A stretch of 30,743 nt of DNA from an uncultured Bacteroidales bacterium (lineage in GTDB: Bacteria > Bacteroidota > Bacteroidia > Bacteroidales > UBA932): the NCBI GenBank assembly GCA_934725575.1, contig CAKVCK010000032.1, positions 1 to 30,743 of the forward strand. The letters run 5' to 3'. The notes under the pieces are model-generated. The model saw nothing but the letters and a program-made list of their open reading frames with translations. It did no database searches and was not told the DNA's origin. The translations under genes were made by a program, and so were the position numbers. This document shows positions 24,787 to 30,743 of the stretch, in pieces (the stretch's first letter is position 1; each line of letters opens with the position of its first letter).

Positions 24787-26316
24787 ATGGGAGGCAGGAA
24801 AAAAGTGATCATATTCTCTGGCCTTGGCGGGCTGGCGATTGGTGTATGTGCTATGCTGGCGGTGGGAGGGGCGATGACACGCACTTCCACCAATGAGTAT
24901 TGTATGAGCTGCCACTACCACGAGCAGGCTGACGCGGACTGGAAGAAGTCCGAGCACTACAACAGCGAGAGTGGTGTCGTGACCGACTGCGCCGCCTGCC
25001 ATCTTCCTCCGAAAGAGAACGGCTACCTTCGCTATTATATGGTCAAGGCACGGATCGGTGCAAAGGATCTGTGGGCCAGGATGACCAAGGACAAGGACGA
25101 AATCGATTGGAATTCAAAGAGAACGCTTGAGCACGGAACGAAGATCGTCTATAACGAATCCTGCGAGAAATGCCACGTCAATCTTTTCCCTTCAGGAATA
25201 TCCGATGACGGGATCACCGCCCATCTCTACTATGAAGAGAACGCCAAGAAACTGAATCTCCAGTGCATAAGCTGCCACCTGAACACAGGGCACGATATGC
25301 CCGGCTACGAGCATAAGAGGCTGGAAGGCAAGGTGATGGACACTGGCGGAGGCGAGAAATATGACAGTGCCGCCGTGGTGACTTCTTTCACGAACTTCAC
25401 GGAGACGGTACCCGGCACGACGGCGGCGATCAAAATGGTCGCGGTTCCCGGAGGTGAGTTCACGATCGGCAGCCCGGACAACGAGCCGTTCCGCTCTGCG
25501 GATGAGGGCCCTCAGAAAAAGGTCCGGATCTCTCCGTTCTTTATGGGTGAGGTCGAGGTGACCTGGCATCAGTTCTGGGCGTTTTACAACGAGACGATGT
25601 CCGAGGGCAGAACCCCTCCTGAGAAGATCTACGCCAACAACAACCGTCCGGATGTGGATGCCGTAAGCGGTCCTACCCCTCCGTTCGGATTCCCGGACCA
25701 AGGCTGGGGAATGGGCGAGAGGCCTGCGATCACGATGACGCATTACGCGGCGGAGACCTTCTGCCAGTGGCTTTCCATCAAAACCGGACGAAACTACCGT
25801 CTTCCGACCGAGGCGGAATGGGAATATGCAGCCCGTGGCGGCACCCAGACTCCGTACTTCTTCGAAGGAAGCCCGAAGAAATATTCAAAGGAAACATTCT
25901 GGAACAGGCTCTTCGGGGCGGACACCACCTCGATCGCAAGTTATGTGGTATATTCAGAAGACAGTTTCGGCAAGACTCAGGAGCCTTCCGAGGTGAAGGC
26001 CAACCCGTTCGGACTCAAGAATATGCTGGGTAACGTGATGGAATATTGCTCCGATCGGTATGCCGCGGACGCATATTCAAAGATAGCTGACGGGGCTTTG
26101 GATCCGCGGGGGCCGGAGAGCGGCGAGGAGTTTGTGGTACGCGGAGGATCATATTCAGATGACGCCGCGCAGGTCCGCTGCGCCGCCAGAAGCCACACCC
26201 GGAATGATGATTGGCTTCGCACTGACCCGCAGAATCCGAAGAGCATCTGGTGGTACTCTGACATCAAGGGCGTCGGTTTCAGGGTGGTGTGCGATGTGCC
26301 GGAAGGAATTATGTAA
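24787..26316 (+). CDS. NrfH-like tetraheme cytochrome c fused to a SUMF1/FGE-fold domain
   Basis: 509 residues. One N-terminal membrane anchor (about 7-30) is followed by four heme-binding CxxCH motifs: C39-C42-H43, C68-C71-H72, C126-C129-H130 and C160-C163-H164. This is the size and layout of the NapC/NirT/NrfH quinol dehydrogenases. Residues about 215-505 are a complete SUMF1/formylglycine-enzyme fold: 'AVPGGEFTIGSP', 'YRLPTEAEWEYAARGG', 'NPFGLKNMLGNVMEYCSD', 'RGGSYSDDAAQVRCAARS', 'GVGFRVVC'. True FGEs carry two active-site cysteines in the RGGSY segment; here that segment is SDDAAQV, so sulfatase-activating chemistry is unlikely. The domain could bind a ligand or catalyse another reaction using electrons from the quinone pool. 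No nrfA-like gene follows. The cytochrome maturation genes at 28664-30405 fit its need for heme attachment. Confidence 0.85.
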   Translation: MGGRKKVIIFSGLGGLAIGVCAMLAVGGAMTRTSTNEYCMSCHYHEQADADWKKSEHYNSESGVVTDCAACHLPPKENGYLRYYMVKARIGAKDLWARMTKDKDEIDWNSKRTLEHGTKIVYNESCEKCHVNLFPSGISDDGITAHLYYEENAKKLNLQCISCHLNTGHDMPGYEHKRLEGKVMDTGGGEKYDSAAVVTSFTNFTETVPGTTAAIKMVAVPGGEFTIGSPDNEPFRSADEGPQKKVRISPFFMGEVEVTWHQFWAFYNETMSEGRTPPEKIYANNNRPDVDAVSGPTPPFGFPDQGWGMGERPAITMTHYAAETFCQWLSIKTGRNYRLPTEAEWEYAARGGTQTPYFFEGSPKKYSKETFWNRLFGADTTSIASYVVYSEDSFGKTQEPSEVKANPFGLKNMLGNVMEYCSDRYAADAYSKIADGALDPRGPESGEEFVVRGGSYSDDAAQVRCAARSHTRNDDWLRTDPQNPKSIWWYSDIKGVGFRVVCDVPEGIM

Positions 26317-26359
26317 ATAAGCAAGGGAGGGATTCCCAAGTTATTATTTTAAGGAATAC

Positions 26360-26367
26360 TAAATTTA
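26360..26367 (+). promoter_or_regulatory. Possible -7 element before the Gfo/Idh/MocA gene
   Basis: TAAATTTA at 26360-26367 is the same word as the -7 element at 24745 and matches TAnnTTTG in seven of eight positions. No TTG lies at the right distance upstream. The 74-nt gap may simply be read through from the upstream promoter. Confidence 0.3.
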
Positions 26368-26390
26368 ATAACATAAAGACTATTAATAAA

Positions 26391-27746
26391 ATGAGCAACA
26401 AAATGGACAGAAGATCCTTTCTTGGCAAGAGCGCCAAGATAGGTGTAGGTCTGGTAGGAGGCAGCGTCCTGCTGTCAGCCTGCGCGGGCGGTGACAAATC
26501 CGGCAAGATGACTCCCCTCAGGCAGCCGGGCGAGTACTATGTGCCTGAACTTCCTGACAAAGCCATTGACGGCAAGGAACTTAAGGTTGGTGTAATCGGT
26601 TGCGGCGGCCGTGGAAGCGGTGCTGTCAATGACCTCCTTAACGCCGCCAATGGGATCAAGGTCACAGCCTTGGGCGATGTCTTCGCTGACCGTCTGAACG
26701 GCCTTCGTGAGAACATCAAGAACCAATGGAACCAGGAAGTTCCTGAGGATCACTGCTTCACCGGCTTCGATGCCTACAAGCAGGTCATTGACTCGGGTGT
26801 GGATATGGTGATTGTCGCCACTCCTCCGGTCTTCCGTCCGGCTCATTTCCAGTACGCTACTGAAAAAGGCGTTCACTCATTCCTTGAGAAGCCTATCGCG
26901 GTGGATGCCAAGGGTTACCGTCAGATTATGGCGACCGCCAAGCAGGCCGAGGCCAAGGGGCTCAGCGTCGTGACTGGAACCCAGCGTCATCATCAGAGGC
27001 CTTACGTCGAGTCCTTCAAGAAGATCCAGGAAGGAATGATCGGCGAGATCACCGGCGGCAACGTTTACTGGAACCAGGGAATGCTTTGGTACAAGGAGCG
27101 TCAGCAGGGCTGGAGCGATATGGAATGGATGATCCGTGACTGGGTCAACTGGAAGTGGCTCTCCGGCGACCACATCGTCGAGCAGCACGTGCACAACATC
27201 GATGTGTTCAACTGGATGATCGGCAAACACCCGATCAAGGCTACGGGCTTCGGAAGCCGTCAGCGCAGAATCACCGGCGATCAGTACGACAACTTCAGCA
27301 TTGACTTTGAATATGAGAACGGAGTCCATCTGCACAGTATGTCCCGCCAGATCGACGGCTGCTCCAACAATGTCAGTGAATATGTCCGTGGAACCAAAGG
27401 CTATTGGAGCTCGACGGATTTCGCCATCCGTGACCTTCAGGGGAATATTCTTTGGCAGTTCGATGGTGAGGCCGAGAAGGCTCAGTTCCAGCAGACCAAT
27501 CCGTATGTGCTTGAGCACGTGGATTGGGTGAACCACATCCGCAAAGGTGAGACTCACGTTGAGGCAGGCGAGTGTGGCATTTCATCTCTCTGCGGCGTGA
27601 TGGGTCGTGAGGCCGCCTACACCGGCAAGACCATCACCTGGGACGAGATCAGCGCCTCCGACCTGGATTACCTCCCGGAGAAGCTTGAGCTCGGCAAGAT
27701 GGATATGAGCAAGTACACCGTCCCTGTCCCGGGAGCAGAAAAGTAA
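26391..27746 (+). CDS. Tat-exported Gfo/Idh/MocA-family oxidoreductase (lipoprotein)
   Basis: 451 residues from ATG 26391; upstream in-frame starts fall inside the previous gene's end and would bury the signal. The twin-arginine motif is DRRSFLG (Arg7-Arg8), followed by a hydrophobic stretch and lipobox LSAC (Cys31). The NAD(P)-binding Rossmann motif is V-I-G-C-G-G-R-G at 68-75, and the family EKP motif is at 166-168. The C-terminal half ('WKWLSGDHIVEQHVHNIDVF') matches the substrate-binding domain of the family. Tat export fits a protein folded around its cofactor in the cytoplasm. It may oxidise or epimerise a sugar, or act like the NAD-dependent GH109-type glycosidases that share this fold. 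It is paired with the TIM-barrel gene 6 nt downstream. Confidence 0.85.
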   Translation: MSNKMDRRSFLGKSAKIGVGLVGGSVLLSACAGGDKSGKMTPLRQPGEYYVPELPDKAIDGKELKVGVIGCGGRGSGAVNDLLNAANGIKVTALGDVFADRLNGLRENIKNQWNQEVPEDHCFTGFDAYKQVIDSGVDMVIVATPPVFRPAHFQYATEKGVHSFLEKPIAVDAKGYRQIMATAKQAEAKGLSVVTGTQRHHQRPYVESFKKIQEGMIGEITGGNVYWNQGMLWYKERQQGWSDMEWMIRDWVNWKWLSGDHIVEQHVHNIDVFNWMIGKHPIKATGFGSRQRRITGDQYDNFSIDFEYENGVHLHSMSRQIDGCSNNVSEYVRGTKGYWSSTDFAIRDLQGNILWQFDGEAEKAQFQQTNPYVLEHVDWVNHIRKGETHVEAGECGISSLCGVMGREAAYTGKTITWDEISASDLDYLPEKLELGKMDMSKYTVPVPGAEK

Positions 27747-27752
27747 CCGAAT

Positions 27753-28664
27753 ATGAACAGAAGAAATTTTCTGGCGACAGCGGCGGCGGGGTCGGCGGCA
27801 TTGGCCGCGGCATCGGTGCTGCCGGGGTGCGTCGCCGCATCGGACGATAAAAAGAAGACCGGAAACGACCTTGAACTGAAGATTTCGTTTCAGGAGGGAA
27901 TAGCTCCGGGCGAGAGTCTGGCCGAGAAGCTGGACTTTATGGAGAGCCTTGGAGTCGTCGGTTTCGAGCCGGGCGGACGTGGACTGGCTTCCCGCGTGAA
28001 AGAGATTCAGGATGCTCTCAGTGGGCGAAACATCAAGGTGTCGGCGATCTGCGCCGGCTTTGACGGATTCATCCTTGCCGAGGATCCTGCCGTTAAGGAA
28101 TTGTTTGACAAGACAATGCGTGAGATCGTGGCCGCTGCCGGAGAACTTGGCTCGACGGGAGTCATTATGGTTCCGGCCTTCAACCACCAGACTCCGTGCA
28201 AGCCTCACACGATGGACACCCGCAATTACCTTTGCGAGCAGCTTCACGACCTTGGAGAGTTCGCCCTTGAGCACGGCACGACCGTGATTCTTGAGCCGCT
28301 TAACAGGAACGAGGCCTTCTATATGCGTCAGGTTGCCGACGCCGCGGCGATCGCCCGCGACTCAGACAGCAAGGGAGTCAAGGCTATGGGGGATTTCTGG
28401 CATATGTCCGAGGAGACTTCCGACTACGGCGCGTTGATGTCTGCCGGCAAGGAATACCTCCAGCACGTCCACATCGCCAGCCGCGGCCGCAGGGTTATGC
28501 CGGGCGAGGACGGTGAGAAGGACTATTACGTTGACGGATTCAGGGCTCTCAAGGAGATCGGCTACGACAAGTATGTAAGCTTCGAGTGCGGCACCAAGGG
28601 CGACCGCGCCACAACTGTCGCCGCTGCCGTTGACCTTCTGCGCAAGCAGTGGGCTGAGGCGTAA
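27753..28664 (+). CDS. Tat-exported sugar isomerase/epimerase-like TIM-barrel protein
   Basis: 303 residues with a twin-arginine start (NRRNFL, Arg3-Arg4) and lipobox LPGC (Cys26). The remainder is an AP-endonuclease-2-type TIM barrel as in xylose isomerase-like and hydroxypyruvate isomerase-like proteins. Likely metal and acid/base residues are Glu181 (ILEPLNR), Asp214 and His217 (GDFWHM), His240 (HVHIA) and Glu278 (FECG). All the usual ligands are present, so an active divalent-metal enzyme is expected in the periplasm. The substrate is unknown. It is very often paired with Gfo/Idh/MocA enzymes, as here. The stop overlaps the next start by one base (TAATG). Confidence 0.85.
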   Translation: MNRRNFLATAAAGSAALAAASVLPGCVAASDDKKKTGNDLELKISFQEGIAPGESLAEKLDFMESLGVVGFEPGGRGLASRVKEIQDALSGRNIKVSAICAGFDGFILAEDPAVKELFDKTMREIVAAAGELGSTGVIMVPAFNHQTPCKPHTMDTRNYLCEQLHDLGEFALEHGTTVILEPLNRNEAFYMRQVADAAAIARDSDSKGVKAMGDFWHMSEETSDYGALMSAGKEYLQHVHIASRGRRVMPGEDGEKDYYVDGFRALKEIGYDKYVSFECGTKGDRATTVAAAVDLLRKQWAEA

Positions 28665-29509
28665 TGTCTGCCTTGGGCCATTCGTTCGGGCTTGTCGCGG
28701 CCCTGGTCTATGTCTGCCTTCTGGTGGTCATCTATGCGTTGCGTGACCGCTGGCCGCTGTACAGACATCTTGCCGGGCGGAAGGCCTGCATAATCTCGAT
28801 TTCAATAGTACTGTTCCTGCTTCTCATCTTCGGGCTAACCCCGCAGGATGGGAGCGGGAACGGCTTTTTCGGCGTTCTTGGTTTCAGGAATATGAGCCGG
28901 TCGCCGATCTTCATCCTTGCTCTGCTGTTCCTTGCGATGACCGTCACCCTGAACACGATCGAGGATATTCATAATTTCAGCAGGCATCGCCTCGGGGTGA
29001 CATTTGCCCATCTTGGGCTGTCAGTGATTCTGATAGCCGGAATATTCGGCACCGGAGGAACCGTCCGGGCAAGAATGATCGCGATGCCGAACGCCCCGGA
29101 GCACTATGCGAGAAATGAATATACCGACGCGTCTGTCAAGTTCCCTTTTGAGCTGACACTCAGGGATTTCTCTGTCTATGAATATTCCTCCGAAGTCACC
29201 TTGACCCTTCCGGACGGCCGTTCTTACGATACGAGGATCGCCGTGAACCATCCTGCCAAGATCGGCTCGTGGTGGATCTATCAGTCGGACTACCTGTCGG
29301 ACACGGAGCGAGGTGAGTTCGCGAGCATATTCAAGTGTGTCTGTTCGCCATTGTCGGAGGTTTTCCGCATCGCTTTGTGGCTGCTGCTCGTCTCTGCCGC
29401 GGCGATGGTGTTCTTCTCCGGTTTCAAACCTCGTTTCAGGAAGAAGGCTTTTTCTTCCGGACCAGATTCTTCCGAAGGAATATTCAATAAAAAAGAGGGA
29501 CTGCAATGA
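28664..29509 (+). CDS. ResB/CcsB-like cytochrome c maturation protein
   Basis: 281 residues. Four hydrophobic segments lie in the first half (about 8-27, 43-60, 80-98 and 113-132), then a periplasmic beta-rich region ('FELTLRDFSVYEYSSEVTLT', 'AVNHPAKIGSWWIYQSDY'), then one more membrane segment (about 243-264) and a basic tail. 'V.HP...G.WWIYQSDY' is the typical ResB motif. It is shorter than many ResB proteins, which have a larger periplasmic domain. It works with the next gene in System II heme delivery to CxxCH apocytochromes such as the 24787 product. Its start and stop overlap both neighbours, so it is co-translated. Confidence 0.8.
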   Translation: MSALGHSFGLVAALVYVCLLVVIYALRDRWPLYRHLAGRKACIISISIVLFLLLIFGLTPQDGSGNGFFGVLGFRNMSRSPIFILALLFLAMTVTLNTIEDIHNFSRHRLGVTFAHLGLSVILIAGIFGTGGTVRARMIAMPNAPEHYARNEYTDASVKFPFELTLRDFSVYEYSSEVTLTLPDGRSYDTRIAVNHPAKIGSWWIYQSDYLSDTERGEFASIFKCVCSPLSEVFRIALWLLLVSAAAMVFFSGFKPRFRKKAFSSGPDSSEGIFNKKEGLQ

Positions 29510-30405
29510 GTTGGGATTCATTTGTTTGGTTCGCGTTGGCCGCATCCGCGTTGTGGCTCTCCGGTGCCGTAATGTCGGTGGTCTCAAAGCGTCGGATGCC
29601 GGCGGTTCTTCTGACGGGAGCAGGCTCGATTATATTCATAACATTCATTGTCGGGGTCTGGGTAACGCTCGGCCGTCCGCCGCTCCGCACGATGGGGGAG
29701 ACCCGCCTCTGGTTCAGCCTCTTCCTTTCGCTGATCGGCCTCGGGGTCTATCTTCGTTGGCGTTACCGCTGGGTCCTGCCGTTCGGCTGCCTGATGGCAG
29801 TGATGTTCGCGTGCATAAACATATTCAAGCCAGAGATTCACACTGAGGAACTTATGCCCGCCCTCCGCAGCCCGTGGTTCGTCCCGCACGTCATCGTCTA
29901 TATGTTCGCCTACGCCGTGATGGGCATTGCCACGATCCTTGCTGTGCGCATCCTTTGGCTTGCACGAAAGCCGGTCACTGAGCCTGTCGAACTACAGCGA
30001 CCGCTCGAAACCGACCTCCGTCTCTGCGACACCCTCGTCCGCATAGGCTGGGGTTTCCTGACGATGGGCATAGTGATGGGTGCCCTTTGGGCCAAGCAGG
30101 CCTGGGGCGACTATTGGACCTGGGATCCCAAGGAGACTTGGGCCGCCGCCACCTGGCTCAGCTATCTGCTTTATCTTCATCTGCGTAAAGGGCAAGGTTC
30201 TACTTTATCTTCTGTTAAAAATTCATACATTTCGTCCACGTCCTCCTACTCGGTCACGGAGCCTGTCGAAGTGCCCCACATCTCACGCAAATCCCTACGT
30301 AGAGCCCTCTTCCTCTTGATTTTCTCATTCATCCTCCTTCAGATGTGCTGGTGGGGCGTAAACTACCTCCCCTCCGCCCAAGGCTTCAGCCTGCACACCT
30401 ATTGA
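29506..30405 (+). CDS. ccsA: CcsA/ResC-like heme-handling cytochrome c maturation protein
   Basis: 299 residues, ATGA overlap with the ResB-like gene. It is a polytopic membrane protein with the WWD heme-handling motif at W200-GDYWTWDPKE (200-210) and conserved histidines His128 (before TM 'VIVYMFAY') and His297 (SLHTY at the C-terminus). It exports or presents heme and joins it to apocytochrome in the System II pathway. Two loops carry unusual inserts encoded by a repeated 20-nt sequence: VTEPVEL at about 156-163 and VTEPVEV at about 249-256. The second insert lies in a longer serine-rich, less GC-rich stretch (30196-30290) that separates His-containing helices. The inserts keep the frame and lie between membrane helices, so function is probably retained. 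Confidence 0.85.
   Translation: MSWDSFVWFALAASALWLSGAVMSVVSKRRMPAVLLTGAGSIIFITFIVGVWVTLGRPPLRTMGETRLWFSLFLSLIGLGVYLRWRYRWVLPFGCLMAVMFACINIFKPEIHTEELMPALRSPWFVPHVIVYMFAYAVMGIATILAVRILWLARKPVTEPVELQRPLETDLRLCDTLVRIGWGFLTMGIVMGALWAKQAWGDYWTWDPKETWAAATWLSYLLYLHLRKGQGSTLSSVKNSYISSTSSYSVTEPVEVPHISRKSLRRALFLLIFSFILLQMCWWGVNYLPSAQGFSLHTY
29972..29991 (+). repeat. REP-like 20-nt repeat inside ccsA, copy 1
   Basis: CGGTCACTGAGCCTGTCGAA, coding for VTEPVE within a loop of the CcsA-like protein. It is 19 of 20 identical to the copy at 30251. The CTGAGCCTGTCGAA core resembles widespread REP-type sequences seen in many bacterial genomes, usually between genes. Confidence 0.6.
30251..30270 (+). repeat. REP-like 20-nt repeat inside ccsA, copy 2
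   Basis: CGGTCACGGAGCCTGTCGAA, in the same reading frame as copy 1 and in direct orientation, 279 bp downstream. It differs from copy 1 only by T to G at the eighth base. It sits within a serine-rich insert of the protein. Confidence 0.6.
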
Positions 30406-30432
30406 TTTTTAGTTCATGACAAAAACAATTCA

Positions 30433-30440
30433 TATATTTG
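30433..30440 (+). promoter_or_regulatory. Possible promoter -7 element
   Basis: TATATTTG matches TAnnTTTG exactly. No TTG lies about 20 nt upstream. It precedes the broken lipoprotein ORF at 30540. Confidence 0.35.
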
Positions 30441-30539
30441 AACAAATTATGACGCACGATGCTGCTACTTATTTTATTCTGTAAATCGGTGAAATGAGAA
30501 TCGCGATTGATTGTGATTTTGAAATGGAATACTGTAGGT

Positions 30540-30739
30540 ATGAAGAAACTGTTATTGTTGATATATATATTATTTTGTTGGTTAGCTGTACTTATGTAAA
30601 GACTTATATAGATGTCCGTTATTTCGAAAAGCAGGTGATAAATTTCCCCGAAGTTATAACATCTATCAATACTTCGGTAAAAATTTACCGTACTAAAAAG
30701 TTAAATAATGGAAGCCGGGTGACCGGTTCCGCTATATAA
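30540..30739 (+). pseudogene. Small lipoprotein gene interrupted by a frameshift in an (AT)5 tract
   Basis: From ATG 30540 the frame reads MKKLLLLIYILFCWLAVLM and stops at 30599. In the frame one base back, the sequence continues as IILLVSCTYVKTYIDVRY to a stop at 30737-30739. Removing one AT from the (AT)5 tract at 30561-30570 joins the two into MKKLLLLIYIILLVSC plus about 50 residues, an ideal lipoprotein signal with lipobox LVSC. An alternative start at 30494 keeps the second frame open but places an acidic stretch before the hydrophobic part, which does not look like a signal. The remainder of 30406-30743 holds no other gene that I can support. It could be a pseudogene, a phase-variable gene or a sequencing error. 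The mature part has no family I recognise. Confidence 0.45.
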
Positions 30740-30743
30740 AAGT

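Noticed and set aside
24787..26316. Annotation as a formylglycine-generating enzyme or as plain NrfH
   Set aside because: The FGE active-site cysteines are absent and the protein is three times the NrfH length; it is a fusion of both folds.
27582..28274. 230-codon minus-strand frame spanning the Gfo/Idh/MocA and TIM-barrel genes
   Set aside because: Crosses two well-supported plus-strand genes; no recognisable protein features.
30494..30739. 81-codon ORF starting at 30494 as an intact gene
   Set aside because: An acidic, non-signal N-terminus precedes the hydrophobic stretch; the start at 30540 with a frameshift gives a much more typical lipoprotein.

Overview
The window looks like a Bacteroidales chromosome. 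The evidence is a set of NVEALA-type small proteins, DUF3244 and BF3164-like beta-propeller lipoproteins, many lipobox signal peptides, Bacteroidetes-type promoters (TTG/TTTG, about 20 nt, then TAnnTTTG), and a System II (ResB/CcsA-like) cytochrome c maturation pair. I cannot fix the genus. Nearly all genes lie on the plus strand. No rRNA, tRNA, CRISPR array, transposase or phage gene was seen.

Left part (1-12971) is an accessory peptide/lipoprotein island. A secreted protein of uncertain family and a first propeller lipoprotein (116-2552) are followed by a membrane-spanning TPR/coiled-coil/HTH protein (2818-4587) that looks like a one-protein envelope-to-DNA signal relay. After an AT-rich gap with a good promoter comes a tight run of genes: DUF3244 protein, transglutaminase-like lipoprotein, NVEALA peptide 1, propeller 2, thioredoxin-fold lipoprotein, NVEALA peptides 2 and 3, propeller 3, a short O-antigen-ligase-type membrane protein with TPRs, and a type I signal peptidase. 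The three peptide precursors share a membrane leader, an N-V-x-A-L-[ATS] site, a core that would be exactly 44 residues long in each if cut there, and a fixed Cys pattern (C-x14-C-x2-C-x12-15-C). The neighbours supply a possible protease, a possible thiol oxidoreductase, candidate receptors and a candidate regulator. This is the best candidate in the window for an undescribed system: export, processing and sensing of small cysteine-rich peptides. That function is inference; no step is proven by sequence.

Middle part (13049-21843) is a complete tripartite efflux operon: TolC-like outer membrane factor, lipoprotein membrane-fusion protein, and two different RND permeases with overlapping genes.

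Right part (21979-30405) holds a GH78-type alpha-L-rhamnosidase, a fusion of an NrfH-like tetraheme cytochrome to a SUMF1/FGE-fold domain without the FGE catalytic cysteines, a Tat-exported Gfo/Idh/MocA oxidoreductase, a Tat-exported xylose-isomerase-like TIM-barrel protein, and the ResB-like and CcsA-like proteins that would attach heme to the cytochrome. The ccsA-like gene carries two copies of a 20-nt REP-like sequence inside its reading frame. The window ends with what looks like a small lipoprotein gene broken by a 2-nt frameshift in an (AT)5 tract.

Base composition changes along the window: the peptide island, especially 4600-10700, is visibly AT-richer than the efflux and right-hand genes.
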